From positions 50,826 through 114,825 of the forward strand of contig JAEDFS010000002.1 of the NCBI GenBank assembly GCA_016297895.1: 64,000 nt of DNA, written 5' to 3'. Below, in pieces: positions 8,805 to 18,997 of the stretch (within the stretch, counting starts at the first letter, position 1; each line of letters starts with the position of its first letter). Under the pieces are notes generated by a model that searched no databases, had not been told where the DNA came from, and was given only the letters and a program-made list of their open reading frames with translations. This DNA is from Marvinbryantia sp. GTDB taxonomy: Bacteria; Bacillota; Clostridia; Lachnospirales; Lachnospiraceae. The position numbers and the translations under genes were made by a program.

Positions 8805-9271
8805 AACTCCTCCTGAATGGATGAAAGGGCCATCTGGCTCAGATGGCTGTTGTGATAGGTTCCGTCAAAGGTAACCTCTTTTCCGAACCAGGAGGGTGAT
8901 ACGAAGGAGTTGGCGGTCTCTTCGTCTGGAAATTCCACTTCGGCAAGGATCAGTCGTTCAAAAGGAGGACGGAAGAGATCCAGCTCGACTGTCAGACCAT
9001 TTTTCAGCGGAATCAGATACCTCTGTTTGGAAATGAGATTGCCGTCAATTTTTTCTTTTAAATGATAATAAGCCTGTTCTGTAAGAGGCAGGTTATATTC
9101 TTCCCGGGTCATCATGCCCCGACCCTTGTAGGTCAGGATAAAATCGTCATCCTGACGGCGGATGCGGACGACCGGGTCTGTACAGAGATAACCCTGTTCG
9201 ATCAGACGACTTTCATATTGTTCCAGGTGTTCCGGTAATGAAGTAATTAAAAATTTTCGTTCAATTTCCAT
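8801..9271 (-). CDS. CYTH-domain protein (triphosphate tunnel metalloenzyme family)
   Basis: About 156 residues. The N-terminal ExExK signature (MEIERKF) and alternating charged strands such as VVRIRRQDDDFILTYKGRG and LTVELDLFRPPFERLILAEVEF define the CYTH fold, whose members hydrolyse or cyclise nucleoside or inorganic triphosphates. The start at 9271 follows GGAGG at 9277-9281; a longer form beginning at 9286 is less likely because MEIERKF is the family N-terminus. The gene is first in an operon with an XRE regulator and lies behind a structured leader (9295-9362) and a strong promoter. Confidence 0.87.
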   Translation of the reverse strand: MEIERKFLITSLPEHLEQYESRLIEQGYLCTDPVVRIRRQDDDFILTYKGRGMMTREEYNLPLTEQAYYHLKEKIDGNLISKQRYLIPLKNGLTVELDLFRPPFERLILAEVEFPDEETANSFVSPSWFGKEVTFDGTYHNSHLSQMALSSIQEEL

Positions 9272-9294
9272 AAATACCTCCAGCAAGATACAGA

Positions 9295-9362
9295 AGATGG
9301 AAGATGAATCCCGCCTCTCCAGGCGGTGAGCAAGAAATATATATCAGTGGCGGGTATCCATC
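9295..9362 (-). ncRNA. Structured 5' leader element, copy 1 of a 68-bp repeat
   Basis: This stretch matches 32896-32963 without gaps at 59 of 68 positions. In the sense of the downstream gene (minus strand) it can fold with CCCGCC pairing GGCGGG, enclosing a second hairpin (CTCACC with GGAGAG here, CTCAC/GTGAG in copy 2), and flanking GAT/ATC pairs. It lies between the promoter at 9393-9421 and the CYTH start codon, ending 23 nt before that codon, so it should be part of the mRNA leader. I do not recognise it as a known riboswitch class. Confidence 0.5.
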
Positions 9363-9392
9363 CCTCATCTGATATAGAATTATCTGCAAATA

Positions 9393-9421
9393 ATTGTAAC
9401 AAAGCGGGGAAATGCTGTCAA
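9393..9421 (-). promoter_or_regulatory. Promoter of the CYTH-XRE operon
   Basis: On the minus strand TTGACA (9421-9416) and TACAAT (9398-9393) are separated by 17 bp. The transcript would start near 9386, so the whole repeat element at 9295-9362 would be transcribed as leader. Confidence 0.7.
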
Positions 9422-9459
9422 GCTATGCCTCGCAGCAAGTGCGCCTGCGGCATACTTGA
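9418..9459. repeat. Imperfect palindrome TCAAG...CTTGA
   Basis: The arms TCAAGCTATGCC and GGCATACTTGA form an imperfect inverted repeat around a CGCAG/CTGCG core. A shorter relative with TCAAGTA/TACTTGA arms occurs at 20438-20462. It looks like a REP-type intergenic palindrome; its outer edge overlaps the -35 box of the CYTH promoter. Confidence 0.45.
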
Positions 9460-9500
9460 AAAATTTTCTGTGTGGGGAACTGGTAAAAGCAGAAAAGTTC

Positions 9501-9509
9501 TGATATGAT
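9501..9509 (+). promoter_or_regulatory. Extended -10 promoter of the DJ-1 family gene
   Basis: TGATATGAT at 9501-9509 is an extended -10 element. No good -35 box is present 17 bp upstream. The distance to the start codon (about 40 nt) fits. Confidence 0.4.
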
Positions 9510-9555
9510 AAAAAGTAGTCTGCATTGATGGAAAACGGAAAGGAAGATAGAAGAT

Positions 9556-10110
9556 ATGAGTAAAGTATATGTATTTCTGGCTGATGGTTTTGAGGAAGTG
9601 GAAGGACTGACTGCGGTGGATCTTCTGCGCAGAGCAGGAGTGGAAGTAGTGACCGTATCCATAAACGGGAACAGGACTGTGTCAGGATCCCATAAGATCC
9701 CGGTGACAGCAGATGCTCTCTTTGAGGAAATCGATGCTTCGGACGCAGATGTTCTGCTTCTTCCGGGCGGCATGCCGGGAACCACTCATCTGGCGGAGCA
9801 TGAAGGCTTAGGTACACTCTTAAAAAATGCAGCGGCAAAGGGAACCGGCCTGGCAGCGATCTGTGCGGCACCCACTGTGCTGGGAGGCCTGGGACTTTTG
9901 CGGGGACGGACGGCAGTCTGCTATCCGGGATGTGAGGGAAAGCTGACCGGAGCGGCCATCGGAAGCGATAATGTAGAGGTGGACGGCAATATCACCACCA
10001 GCAGAGGCGTGGGAACGGCCATCGATTTTGCCCTGGAACTGGTGAAGCAGTTGTGCGGAGAGAAAAAATCAGAGCAGATCGCAGCGTCCATTCTTTACAA
10101 AAGACCCTGA
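9556..10110 (+). CDS. DJ-1/PfpI family protein
   Basis: 184-residue flavodoxin-like protein of the DJ-1/ThiJ/PfpI superfamily. The N-terminus MSKVYVFLADGFEEVEGLTAVDLLRRAG carries the conserved acidic residue, and the nucleophile-elbow cysteine is Cys103 in AAICAAPTVLGG. DVLLLPGGMPGT and the closing TSRGVGTAIDFALELV segment fit the YajL/DJ-1 branch, linked to oxidative or carbonyl stress, but the exact reaction cannot be told. Start follows AGGAAG. It stands alone upstream of tig. Confidence 0.88.
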   Translation: MSKVYVFLADGFEEVEGLTAVDLLRRAGVEVVTVSINGNRTVSGSHKIPVTADALFEEIDASDADVLLLPGGMPGTTHLAEHEGLGTLLKNAAAKGTGLAAICAAPTVLGGLGLLRGRTAVCYPGCEGKLTGAAIGSDNVEVDGNITTSRGVGTAIDFALELVKQLCGEKKSEQIAASILYKRP

Positions 10111-10247
10111 TTGTGTTGATTTTTCGTAAAAAAGGGACTAGCTATTTAGGGAGAACTATGCTATCATAGTAAAATGACTGTAAGTATGGGAAAGTATTGT
10201 ATTCCCGTAAAAGAGATGAGAAGCAAATGAAGGAGGAACTATCTAAG

Positions 10248-11534
10248 ATGAGTCTGCAGGTAGAAAAATTAGAGCACAATATGGTAAAACTGACAATTGA
10301 AGTCAGCGCAGAAGAGTTTGTGAAAGCAACACAGAGTGCATACCAGAAGAATAAAAACAAAATCAACATCCCGGGCTTCCGTAAAGGAAAAGCTCCTCAG
10401 GCAATGATCGAAAAAATGTACGGCGCAGGAATCTTCTATGAAGATGCTGCCAATGCCCTGATTCCGGGTGCATACGATAAAGAAACAGCTGAGTGTGATC
10501 TGACACTGGTTTCCCAACCGAAGATCGAAGTAGTACAGATCGAAAAAGGAAAACCTTTCATCTTTACTGCTGAAGTAGCTGTAAAACCGGAAGTAACCTT
10601 AGGCGAATACAAGGGAATGGAAGTTCCGAAGTCAGAGATCGAAGTAACAGAAGAAGAGATCCAGGCTGAAGTGGATAAAGAGAGAGAGAATAACTCCAGA
10701 ACCATCGATGTAGATGACAGAGCAGTAGAAAACGGCGATATGATCAAGCTTGATTTTGACGGTTCCGTAGACGGTGTTCCCTTTGAAGGCGGCAAGGCTG
10801 AGAACTATGACCTGACTATCGGTTCCGGAAGCTTCATCCCGGGATTTGAAGATCAGCTGGTAGGCGCAAAGATCGGTGAAGAGCTGGATGTAAATGTAAC
10901 CTTCCCGGAAGAATACCATGCAAAAGAACTGGCAGGAAAAGCTGCTGTATTCAAATGCAAAGTCAATGAGATCAAAGTAAAAGAGCTTCCGGAAGCAGAT
11001 GATGACTTCGCTCAGGATGTATCTGATTTTGACACACTGGTTGAGTACAAAGAAGACATCAGAAAGAAACTGACAGAGAAGAAAGAGACAGCAGCAAAGA
11101 ATGCAAAAGAGAAGGCTGCAGTAGAAAAAGCGGTAGAAAACGCACAGATGGATATTCCGGCAGCAATGATCGACAGTCAGGTAAGAAACATGGCAGAAGA
11201 TTTTGCAAGAAGACTGCAGTCTCAGGGACTGAGCGTTGAGCAGTATTTCCAGTTCACCGGTATGACAGCAGACAAGATGCTGGAGCAGATGAGACCGGAA
11301 GCTGAGACACGTATTAAGAATTCTCTGACACTGGAAGCGATCGCAGCAGCAGAAAACTTCGAGATCTCTGAGGAGAAGGTAGAAGAAGAGTTGAACAAGA
11401 TGGCGGAAGCATATAAGATGGAAGTAGAAAAGATCAAAGAGATTATGGGCGAAGCAGGCCTTGAGCAGATCAGGAATGACCTGAAGATCCAGGCAGCAGT
11501 AGATCTGGTAAGAGATTCTGCAAAGGAAGTCTAA
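10248..11534 (+). CDS. tig: Trigger factor
   Basis: Ribosome-associated chaperone with peptidyl-prolyl isomerase activity, 428 residues, the normal length. The ribosome-binding domain (to about residue 115) has the GFRKGKAP signature, the FKBP domain follows (about 150-240: DRAVENGDMIKLDFDGSVDGVPFEGG) and the rest is the helical chaperone domain. ATG 10248 follows AAGGAGGAAC at 10230-10239; upstream in-frame ATGs are unsupported. It heads tig-clpP-clpX-lon-engB, a conserved protein quality-control order. Confidence 0.95.
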   Translation: MSLQVEKLEHNMVKLTIEVSAEEFVKATQSAYQKNKNKINIPGFRKGKAPQAMIEKMYGAGIFYEDAANALIPGAYDKETAECDLTLVSQPKIEVVQIEKGKPFIFTAEVAVKPEVTLGEYKGMEVPKSEIEVTEEEIQAEVDKERENNSRTIDVDDRAVENGDMIKLDFDGSVDGVPFEGGKAENYDLTIGSGSFIPGFEDQLVGAKIGEELDVNVTFPEEYHAKELAGKAAVFKCKVNEIKVKELPEADDDFAQDVSDFDTLVEYKEDIRKKLTEKKETAAKNAKEKAAVEKAVENAQMDIPAAMIDSQVRNMAEDFARRLQSQGLSVEQYFQFTGMTADKMLEQMRPEAETRIKNSLTLEAIAAAENFEISEEKVEEELNKMAEAYKMEVEKIKEIMGEAGLEQIRNDLKIQAAVDLVRDSAKEV

Positions 11535-11579
11535 GCTCAGACGCAGACAGACCCGTCTGCGGGATGGGAGGTAAGAACA

Positions 11580-12167
11580 GTGACTTATATACCTTATGTC
11601 ATTGAACAGACAAGCAGGGGCGAGCGCTCCTATGACATTTATTCCAGATTATTGAAAGACAGAATCATTTTCCTGGGAGAAGAAGTGAACGATGTCAGTG
11701 CCAACTCCATCGTAGCGCAGCTTCTGTTCCTGGAATCAGAAGACCCGGGGAAAGATATTCAGCTTTACATCAACAGTCCCGGAGGTTCCGTGACAGCAGG
11801 ATGGGCAATCTACGATACCATGCAGTATATCAAATGCGATGTATCTACGATCTGTATGGGCATGGCAGCCAGCATGGGAGCATTTCTTTTGGCAGGCGGA
11901 ACAAAGGGCAAACGAATCGCCCTTCCCAATGCACAGATCATGATCCACCAGCCATCCGGCGGAGCAAAAGGACAGGCTACGGAGATCAAGATCGTAGCGG
12001 AGGAGATTTTAAAGACCAGAAAGAAACTGAACGAGTATCTGGCGGCAAATACCGGCCAGCCTCTGGAAGTGATCGAAAGAGATACGGAACGTGATCACTA
12101 TATGTCAGCCGAGGAAGCAAAAGCCTACGGCCTGATCGACATGGTGATCTCAAACCGACAGGCATAG
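11580..12167 (+). CDS. clpP: ATP-dependent Clp protease proteolytic subunit
   Basis: Serine protease that forms the double heptamer ring used by ClpX. The catalytic triad is Ser98 (MAASMGAF), His123 (MIHQPSGG) and Asp172 (ERDHY), each offset by 13 from the E. coli precursor. The GTG start at 11580 follows [32 protein letters not shown] is a typical N-terminus. A GCAGAC/GTCTGC hairpin (11543-11560) lies just upstream in the tig-clpP gap. No CtsR operator was seen. Confidence 0.95.
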   Translation: MTYIPYVIEQTSRGERSYDIYSRLLKDRIIFLGEEVNDVSANSIVAQLLFLESEDPGKDIQLYINSPGGSVTAGWAIYDTMQYIKCDVSTICMGMAASMGAFLLAGGTKGKRIALPNAQIMIHQPSGGAKGQATEIKIVAEEILKTRKKLNEYLAANTGQPLEVIERDTERDHYMSAEEAKAYGLIDMVISNRQA

Positions 12168-12178
12168 GTACAGCAGAT

Positions 12179-12206
12179 AAGACTCCTGCATTTTTGTAGG
12201 GGTCTT
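12179..12206 (+). terminator. Hairpin after clpP
   Basis: AAGACTCCT at 12179-12187 pairs with AGGGGTCTT at 12198-12206, nine pairs with one G-T wobble. There is no long T-run after it, so it may be a processing or partial termination site between clpP and clpX rather than a strong terminator. Confidence 0.5.
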
Positions 12207-12273
12207 ATCGGGCATTTGGCAAAATGGAAATTTGACGACACAAACTTGAATAAATGGTTGCGAGGTAGAGTAA

Positions 12274-13572
12274 ATGGCAGGAAGAATCGGAGAGCAGAAG
12301 ATCAGATGCTCTTTTTGCAATAAAAGTGAAGATCAGGTACACAAGCTGATCGCCGGACCGGGCGGAGTCTATATCTGTGACAGCTGTGTTGATATCTGTC
12401 GGGAGATCATTGAAGAAGAGTTGGCAGAAGAGTATGCCAGGGAAGATACCGAAGAAATCAATCTGCTCAAACCCCAGGAGATCAAAGAAGTGCTGGATGA
12501 CTATGTGATCGGACAGGACAACGCAAAAAAAGCACTAGCAGTTGCAGTGTACAACCACTATAAGCGGATCCTGGCCGGAAAAGATCTGGGTGTGGAACTG
12601 CAGAAGAGCAATATTCTCATGCTTGGCCCTACAGGAAGCGGAAAGACATACCTGGCCCAGACACTGGCAAGACTTCTCAACGTCCCCTTCGCCATTGCGG
12701 ACGCCACGACCCTGACAGAAGCAGGTTACGTGGGAGAAGACGTAGAAAACATTCTTTTGAAAATTATCCAGGCTGCGGACGGAGATATTGCCCGGGCCCA
12801 GCATGGAATTATTTATATTGACGAGATCGACAAGATCACCAGAAAATCCGAAAATGCATCCATCACCAGAGACGTATCCGGTGAGGGCGTGCAGCAGGCT
12901 CTTCTTAAGATCCTGGAAGGAACTGTTGCCAGTGTTCCGCCCCAGGGAGGAAGAAAGCATCCCCAGCAGGAATTGATTCCCATCGATACCACAGATATTC
13001 TGTTTATCTGCGGCGGAGCCTTTGAGGGACTGGATAAGATCATCGAGACCAGAATGGACACTAAGACCATAGGATTTAACCGGACTCTTGGAGCAAAAGA
13101 AGAAAAGAATGTGGGAGAGGTTCTGAAAAATGCCGTTCCCCAGGACTTTGTAAAATACGGCATGATCCCGGAATTCATGGGACGTGTGCCGGTAGTAGTA
13201 TCCCTGGATGCGCTGGATGAAGATACCCTGGTACGTATCCTTCAGGAGCCGAAGAATGCCATTATCAAGCAGTACAAAAAGCTGTTTGAGCTGGACGGTG
13301 TAAAGCTGGACTTTGAGGAAGATGCAGTAAGAGCTATTGCGCATCAGTCCATGGAGCGTAAGACAGGCGCCAGAGGACTTCGGGCAGTGATGGAAAATAC
13401 CATGCAGGAGATGATGTACACCATTCCTTCCGATGAGACTATTACAGAATGTACGATCACGAAGGAAGCGGTGGAAGGAACCGGAGAACCGAAGCTGATC
13501 CACAGCGAGGAACGGCTGATTCCGGTGAGAAATACAAAGAATAAAGTAGTAATGACACAGGAAGCAGTATAA
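12274..13572 (+). CDS. clpX: ATP-dependent Clp protease ATP-binding subunit ClpX
   Basis: AAA+ unfoldase that feeds substrates to ClpP; 432 residues. The N-terminal zinc-binding domain has CSFCNKS and CDSCVDIC. Walker A GPTGSGKT, Walker [10 protein letters not shown], the sensor segment and the IGF loop (TIGFNRTLG) are present. GAGGTAGAG precedes the ATG. Downstream lon begins after 25 bp. Confidence 0.96.
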   Translation: MAGRIGEQKIRCSFCNKSEDQVHKLIAGPGGVYICDSCVDICREIIEEELAEEYAREDTEEINLLKPQEIKEVLDDYVIGQDNAKKALAVAVYNHYKRILAGKDLGVELQKSNILMLGPTGSGKTYLAQTLARLLNVPFAIADATTLTEAGYVGEDVENILLKIIQAADGDIARAQHGIIYIDEIDKITRKSENASITRDVSGEGVQQALLKILEGTVASVPPQGGRKHPQQELIPIDTTDILFICGGAFEGLDKIIETRMDTKTIGFNRTLGAKEEKNVGEVLKNAVPQDFVKYGMIPEFMGRVPVVVSLDALDEDTLVRILQEPKNAIIKQYKKLFELDGVKLDFEEDAVRAIAHQSMERKTGARGLRAVMENTMQEMMYTIPSDETITECTITKEAVEGTGEPKLIHSEERLIPVRNTKNKVVMTQEAV

Positions 13573-13597
13573 TGCTTCCTGGGAGGCGAAAAGATAC

Positions 13598-15976
13598 ATG
13601 ACAGATATGATAAAGAATATTCCCACGGTAGCGCTCCGTGGAATGACGATTCTTCCGGCGATGATCGTGCACTTTGACATCAGCAGGAAGATGTCAGTTA
13701 AAGCGGTAGAAAAGGCGATGATGGAGGGGCAGAGACTTTTTGTGGTCGCTCAGCGGGATTCGGAAGTTGCGGAACCGGAGATGAAAGATCTCTACCGGGT
13801 GGGTACCATCGTAGAGATCAAGCAGGTCGTCAAGCTGCCCAAGAATCTTTTGAGAGTGCTGGCAGAGGGAAAACAGAGAGCGGAACTGACAGAGCTTACC
13901 ATGGAAAACGGTTTTCTGGAAGCCGACATTATGACTTTCGAAGACGAGGATATCCTGGATGAAGAGACGAAAGAAGCTCTGCTGCGTTCCCTGAAGGAGA
14001 GCTTTGAGACCTACTGCAGGATGAATGGCAAGATGAGCAAGGAGCTGGTGACTCAGATCCTGGAGATCCAGGATCTGGAAAAGGCAGCAGGACAGATTGC
14101 CATGAACCTGCCGCTATATTATGAAGAGAAGCAGAAGGTTCTGGAGGAGACCGATCTCAGGGAGCGGTGTCTTTTGCTCTGCACGATCATGGCAAAGGAG
14201 ATCAATATTCTTGAGATCCGCCATGAGCTGCAGGAAAAGGTAAAAGAACGGATCGATAAAAATCAGAGAGAGTATCTGATGCGGGAGCAGATGAAGCTGA
14301 TCCGTGAAGAATTAAAAGAGGACAATGTCAATGAGGCAGATCTTTTTCAGGAAGAGCTGAATCAGCTGAAAGCCTCTAAAGAGGTAAAAGAAAAGATCAA
14401 AAAAGAGATCGACCGGTATCGGAATGCGGGAAGCAACTCAGGAGAGTCATCTGTGATCCGGGGATATATTGAGACCCTTCTGGAAATGCCCTGGGATAAG
14501 GAAAGCAAGGACAGCAAAGATATCAGTCGTGCAAAGGAGATCCTGGAGGCAGATCATTACGGCCTGGAGAAAGTAAAGGAGAGGATCCTTGAGTTCCTTT
14601 CCGTCCGCATCCTGACAAAAAAAGGAGACACACCCATTCTATGTCTGGTGGGACCGCCGGGAACCGGAAAAACCTCCATTGCCAGATCGATTGCAAAGGC
14701 ATTGAATAAAAAATATGTGCGCATCAGCCTGGGTGGAGTCCGGGATGAGGCGGAGATCAGAGGACACAGAAGAACCTATATCGGAGCCATGCCGGGACGG
14801 ATCGCCAACGGACTGCGGACGGCAGGCGTCGCCAATCCACTGATGCTGCTGGATGAGATCGATAAGTTAAGCAGTGATTACAAGGGCGATACGGCTTCCG
14901 CCATGCTGGAGGTACTGGATTCGGAGCAGAATTACAAATTCCGGGATCATTATGTGGAGATTCCACTGGATCTGTCCAAAGTGCTGTTCCTTGCTACGGC
15001 CAATGATGTACAGACCATTCCGAGACCTCTTCTGGATCGTATGGAGCTGATCGAGATCACCAGCTATACGGAAAATGAAAAGTTCCATATTGCAAAAGAA
15101 CATCTCTGGAAAAAACAGGTGGAGCACAATGGACTCTCCTCCTCAAAGATCACTCTGACAGACGGAGCTCTGAAAAAAATCATTTCGGGATATACCAGAG
15201 AAGCCGGTGTGCGCGGACTGGAGCGGAAGCTGGGAGAGATCTGCCGCAAGGCAGCCAGAGAGATTCTGGAGGAAAAGAAAAAGTCCGTCAAAGTGACGGA
15301 AGACAATCTGGAGCAATATCTGGGCAAGGTGCGCTATACAGTAAAAGAATTAAATGAGAGCAATGAAGTGGGAATCGTCCGGGGACTTGCCTGGACCAGT
15401 GTCGGCGGAGATACGCTGCAGATCGAAGTGAATACCATGCCGGGAAGAGGGGAATTCCGTCTGACTGGTCAGCTGGGAGACGTGATGAAAGAATCGGCCC
15501 AGGCGGGAATCAGCTACATTCGTTCTGTCAGCGGGGAATATCACATTTCCGATGAGTATTTCCGCAAGCATGACATCCACATTCATATCCCGGAAGGTGC
15601 TGTTCCTAAAGATGGGCCCTCAGCCGGTGTTACCATGGCAACGGCCATGATCTCCGCCATCACCGAGATTCCGGTACGGGCAGATGTGGCCATGACCGGA
15701 GAGATCACCCTGCGGGGAAGAGTACTTCCCATCGGTGGTCTGAAGGAAAAACTTCTGGCGGCGAAAAAAGCAGGAATGAAGACCGTCTTTGTTCCTGCCA
15801 AGAACAGACCGGATGTGGAAGAAATTTCCGATGAGATCAAAAAAGGTCTGGAGATCCGGTTTGCAGAAACCATGGAAGATATCCTGCCGGTGGCTCTGGT
15901 GAGAGATGCTGCAGAGAAAGCATTGGACAAGAAAACGGGAAAGAAGAGCAGGAAAGGAAAAACCGATGATCATTAA
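13598..15976 (+). CDS. lon: ATP-dependent protease Lon
   Basis: Homohexameric AAA+ serine protease, 792 residues: N-terminal substrate domain (to about residue 300), AAA+ module with GPPGTGKTS and [10 protein letters not shown], and C-terminal protease domain. The catalytic dyad is Ser675 ([10 protein letters not shown]) and Lys718 ([10 protein letters not shown]), 43 residues apart as in E. coli Lon. GGGAGGCG precedes the ATG. The last 11 bp overlap engB, a common lon-engB arrangement. Confidence 0.96.
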   Translation: MTDMIKNIPTVALRGMTILPAMIVHFDISRKMSVKAVEKAMMEGQRLFVVAQRDSEVAEPEMKDLYRVGTIVEIKQVVKLPKNLLRVLAEGKQRAELTELTMENGFLEADIMTFEDEDILDEETKEALLRSLKESFETYCRMNGKMSKELVTQILEIQDLEKAAGQIAMNLPLYYEEKQKVLEETDLRERCLLLCTIMAKEINILEIRHELQEKVKERIDKNQREYLMREQMKLIREELKEDNVNEADLFQEELNQLKASKEVKEKIKKEIDRYRNAGSNSGESSVIRGYIETLLEMPWDKESKDSKDISRAKEILEADHYGLEKVKERILEFLSVRILTKKGDTPILCLVGPPGTGKTSIARSIAKALNKKYVRISLGGVRDEAEIRGHRRTYIGAMPGRIANGLRTAGVANPLMLLDEIDKLSSDYKGDTASAMLEVLDSEQNYKFRDHYVEIPLDLSKVLFLATANDVQTIPRPLLDRMELIEITSYTENEKFHIAKEHLWKKQVEHNGLSSSKITLTDGALKKIISGYTREAGVRGLERKLGEICRKAAREILEEKKKSVKVTEDNLEQYLGKVRYTVKELNESNEVGIVRGLAWTSVGGDTLQIEVNTMPGRGEFRLTGQLGDVMKESAQAGISYIRSVSGEYHISDEYFRKHDIHIHIPEGAVPKDGPSAGVTMATAMISAITEIPVRADVAMTGEITLRGRVLPIGGLKEKLLAAKKAGMKTVFVPAKNRPDVEEISDEIKKGLEIRFAETMEDILPVALVRDAAEKALDKKTGKKSRKGKTDDH

Positions 15977-16598
15977 AAACGTATCACTGGAAAAAGTCTG
16001 CGGTGTGACCAGCGTGCTTCCGGTTAATGACAAGATCGAGGTGGCATTTGCAGGAAAATCCAATGTGGGAAAATCTTCCCTCATCAATGCGCTGATGAAT
16101 CGAAAGTCACTGGCCCGCACCAGTTCCCAGCCGGGCAAGACCCAGACAATCAACTTTTATAATATCAATGATGCCATGTATCTGGTAGACCTTCCCGGAT
16201 ACGGATACGCAAAGGTGTCCCAGGCGGAAAAAGAAAAATGGGGACAGCTGATCGAACGTTATCTTCAGAAATCCCGGATGTTAAAGGCTGTCTTTCTTCT
16301 GGTAGACATCCGCCACGACCCTTCTGCCAACGACAGAACCATGTATGAATGGATGACATATAATGGATATGAACCCATCATCATTGCCACAAAGCTGGAT
16401 AAGATCAAGAGAAGTCAGATCCAGAAGCAGGTAAAGGCAATCCGGACCGGACTTGGCATGAAAGCCGGGGGCATGGTGATTCCCTTCTCGGCTGAGACCA
16501 AGCAGGGAAGAGAGGAAATCTGGAACATCATCGAAGGATGGATCGCAGAGGCGGAAGAGATGATGGAAGAAACACAGGAAAATCAGAGAGGTATTTGA
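15966..16598 (+). CDS. engB: Ribosome biogenesis GTP-binding protein EngB/YsxC
   Basis: Essential GTPase acting in 50S subunit assembly, 210 residues. G1 [10 protein letters not shown]3 DLPGYGYAK and G4 TKLDK are visible. ATG 15966 lies inside the end of lon behind AGGAAAGGA; this gives the family N-terminus [13 protein letters not shown]. The stop overlaps an alternative TTG start of the symporter gene that follows. Confidence 0.94.
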   Translation: MIIKNVSLEKVCGVTSVLPVNDKIEVAFAGKSNVGKSSLINALMNRKSLARTSSQPGKTQTINFYNINDAMYLVDLPGYGYAKVSQAEKEKWGQLIERYLQKSRMLKAVFLLVDIRHDPSANDRTMYEWMTYNGYEPIIIATKLDKIKRSQIQKQVKAIRTGLGMKAGGMVIPFSAETKQGREEIWNIIEGWIAEAEEMMEETQENQRGI

Positions 16599-16606
16599 AA
16601 GCAATT

Positions 16607-17977
16607 ATGGAAAGAGAAAAATTCTCATCCAGACTGGGATTCATTCTGATCTCAGCGGGGTGTGCCATTGGACTGGGGAACGTGTGGCGTTTCCCCTATA
16701 TCACAGGAGTGTACGGGGGAGCAGCGTTTGTGCTGATCTATCTGTTTTTCCTGATCGTTCTGGGGCTGCCCATTGTGGTCATGGAATTTTCAGTAGGCCG
16801 TGCCAGCCAGAAAAGTGCGGCACTGTCCTTCGACGTACTGGAACCCAAAGGAACAAAATGGCACTGGTACAAATGGGCAGCTATGGCAGGCAACTATCTG
16901 CTGATGATGTTCTACACCACCATTGCCGGATGGATGCTCCTTTATTTTGGAAAAATGGTGACCGGCAGCTTCGAAGGCCTGAATGCAGAGGCGGTGGCCG
17001 GAGAATTCGGGAGTTTGATGGGCAAACCGGGACTGATGGCGGCATTCATGATCTTTATCGTGATACTCTGCTTTGGAATCTGTGCCTGCGGGCTGGAAAA
17101 AGGAGTGGAACGGATCACAAAAGTCATGATGATCTGTCTGCTGTTCCTGATGATCGCACTGGCCATTCATTCTGTTACATTAAAAGGCGGCGCAGCGGGC
17201 CTTGCGTTCTATCTGAAGCCGGACTTCGGGAAACTGAAAGAAGCCGGACTTGGGGAGGCTGTATTTGCTGCCATGGGGCAGGCCTTTTTCACATTGAGTC
17301 TGGGAATCGGCGCCCTGGCAATCTTCGGAAGCTATATCGGAAAAGAACGGGCTCTTCTGGGAGAGGCTGTCAGCGTGACGGTTCTCGATACGTTCGTGGC
17401 TCTGATGGCGGGACTCATTATCTTTCCGGCCTGCTTTGCCTACAACATTCAGGCAGACAGCGGCCCAAGCCTCATCTTCATTACCCTGCCTAACGTGTTC
17501 AACTCCATGGCGGGAGGAAGACTCTGGGGATCCCTGTTCTTCCTGTTCATGTGCTTTGCGGCCATGTCCACGGTGATCGCAGTGTTCGAAAACATCATTT
17601 CCTTTGCCATGGACCTGACCGGCTGCTCCAGAAAAAAAGCCGTGGCGGTAAATCTGGTGTTGATCATCCTGCTGTCCCTGCCCTGTATCTTCGGATTCAA
17701 CATCTGGAGCGGTTTTCAGCCTCTGGGAGCAGGAACCAACGTACTGGATCTGGAAGACTTCTTCGTCAGCAACAACCTGCTTCCGCTGGGAAGCCTGGTC
17801 TACCTGCTGTTTTGTACCAGTCGTTACGGTTGGGGCTATGACCGTTTCCTGAAGGAAGCCAACACCGGTGACGGCCCAAGGTTCCCACGATGGATCAGAG
17901 GATATGTATCCTATGTACTGCCGCTGATCGTCCTGTTCATCTTTGTGCAGGGATATCTGGCAAAATTTTTGGCGTAA
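16607..17977 (+). CDS. Sodium:neurotransmitter symporter family (SNF) transporter
   Basis: Sodium-coupled amino acid or amine transporter of the LeuT/SNF family, about 456 residues with 11-12 membrane segments. The TM1 signature GNVWRFPY is at about residues 24-31, preceded by SSRLGFILISAGCAIGLGN. Substrate not predictable. The start is uncertain: ATG 16607 gives the normal N-terminus but has no well-spaced ribosome site; TTG 16595 overlapping the engB stop is an alternative. Probably co-transcribed with engB by read-through. Confidence 0.9.
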   Translation: MEREKFSSRLGFILISAGCAIGLGNVWRFPYITGVYGGAAFVLIYLFFLIVLGLPIVVMEFSVGRASQKSAALSFDVLEPKGTKWHWYKWAAMAGNYLLMMFYTTIAGWMLLYFGKMVTGSFEGLNAEAVAGEFGSLMGKPGLMAAFMIFIVILCFGICACGLEKGVERITKVMMICLLFLMIALAIHSVTLKGGAAGLAFYLKPDFGKLKEAGLGEAVFAAMGQAFFTLSLGIGALAIFGSYIGKERALLGEAVSVTVLDTFVALMAGLIIFPACFAYNIQADSGPSLIFITLPNVFNSMAGGRLWGSLFFLFMCFAAMSTVIAVFENIISFAMDLTGCSRKKAVAVNLVLIILLSLPCIFGFNIWSGFQPLGAGTNVLDLEDFFVSNNLLPLGSLVYLLFCTSRYGWGYDRFLKEANTGDGPRFPRWIRGYVSYVLPLIVLFIFVQGYLAKFLA

Positions 17978-17989
17978 CAGGGAAGAAAT

Positions 17990-18550
17990 ATGGAATTACT
18001 GGATATTGTAGATGAAAACGGAAATCCTACCGGAAAAACCGTAGAGCGGGAGACTGCCCACAGACAGGGGATTTGTCACAGAACCTCTCATGTATGGATT
18101 GTGAGAGAAAAAGAAGGCGCATGGCAGCTGCTTCTGCAGAAACGAAGCCGGGATAAAGATTCCCACCCCGGCTGTTATGATATCTCCAGCGCCGGTCATA
18201 TCCCAGCGGGATGCGGATACCTGGAATCTGCCATCCGGGAACTCTTTGAGGAGCTGGGGGTCGTTGCAAAGGAGAGTGAACTGCAATACTGCGGAACCCG
18301 AAAACTCTGCTGGGAAGAAACCTTTTATGGAAAGCCCTTCCGTGACAATCAGGTCAGCAACATCTATCTGCTGAAAAGAGATATGGAGACAGATCAATTC
18401 CGGATCCAGGAATCCGAGATTGAATCTGTGATGTGGATGGACTTCGAGGCGTGTGTCCGGGCAGTGAGGGAAGGCAGCATACCGAACTGTATTGTAATAG
18501 AAGAACTGGAAATGGTAAGAGCCGCACTCCCCAAAGGAGCCTTCATCTGA
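17990..18550 (+). CDS. NUDIX hydrolase (isopentenyl-diphosphate isomerase-like)
   Basis: 186 residues with the layout of the Idi/YfcD branch of NUDIX proteins: MELLDIVDENGNPTGKTVERETAHRQGICHR followed by a Nudix box, GHIPAGCGYLESAIRELFEELGV. The REL-x-EE metal-binding core is intact, but the first Glu of the consensus (G-x5-E) is Cys. The substrate is unknown; members of this branch hydrolyse diphosphate compounds. It follows the symporter by 12 bp and is closed by a strong terminator at 18675-18728. Confidence 0.85.
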   Translation: MELLDIVDENGNPTGKTVERETAHRQGICHRTSHVWIVREKEGAWQLLLQKRSRDKDSHPGCYDISSAGHIPAGCGYLESAIRELFEELGVVAKESELQYCGTRKLCWEETFYGKPFRDNQVSNIYLLKRDMETDQFRIQESEIESVMWMDFEACVRAVREGSIPNCIVIEELEMVRAALPKGAFI

Positions 18551-18674
18551 GCATCTCTGCGATCCGCCGGCGGCCGGGGTCTATACAGAAAAATATCCGG
18601 CAGAGACCCTTGGCAGCAGGAAAAATTGACATAAATGATGAGGATTAAGCTGGAAATGTATCTCAGATAAAATT

Positions 18675-18728
18675 ATCTCTCCGGAGACCCCAATATTTCT
18701 CAAAAGCGGGGTCCTGGAGAGATTTTTT
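18675..18728 (+). terminator. Intrinsic terminator after the NUDIX gene
   Basis: ATCTCTCC (18675-18682) pairs with GGAGAGAT, GACCCC with GGGGTC inside it, followed by six T residues. The GACCCC/GGGGTC core is shared with the hairpin cluster at 20807-21039. Confidence 0.8.
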
Positions 18729-18856
18729 CGGATATAGAGAAGAATCATACTGTAAAATCCCATTTTTTATCCGAAATTTCTGCCGAAAGAGGATGAGAAT
18801 TTGTTGGTGAATCAAAATAAAAGCTCATAATATATATAAATGTTGCAAAATAGATA

Positions 18857-18885
18857 TTGGATTTGGGAAAATAAAATGTTAATAT
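18857..18885 (+). promoter_or_regulatory. Promoter of the small toxin-like gene
   Basis: TTGGAT at 18857-18862 and TAATAT at 18880-18885 with 17 bp between. The transcript would have a leader of about 105 nt that includes the perfect hairpin CAGAGGG/CCCTCTG (18930-18949), long for so short a gene, as is usual in type I toxin mRNAs. Confidence 0.5.
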
Positions 18886-18997
18886 AGATCTATAGCACTA
18901 CATGAAAAACGGTAGGCGGTTGTCCCTCACAGAGGGTCGATGCCCTCTGAATACATTGATTCTCTTGAAAAGACTTTGATGAAAAGGAGGGAGGCTT

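Noticed and set aside
11535..12273. CtsR operators before clpP or clpX
   Set aside because: No tandem heptad repeats of the CtsR type could be found in either gap.
12535..13680. 381-codon open frame opposite clpX
   Set aside because: Antisense to intact clpX with no protein-like features or start signals.
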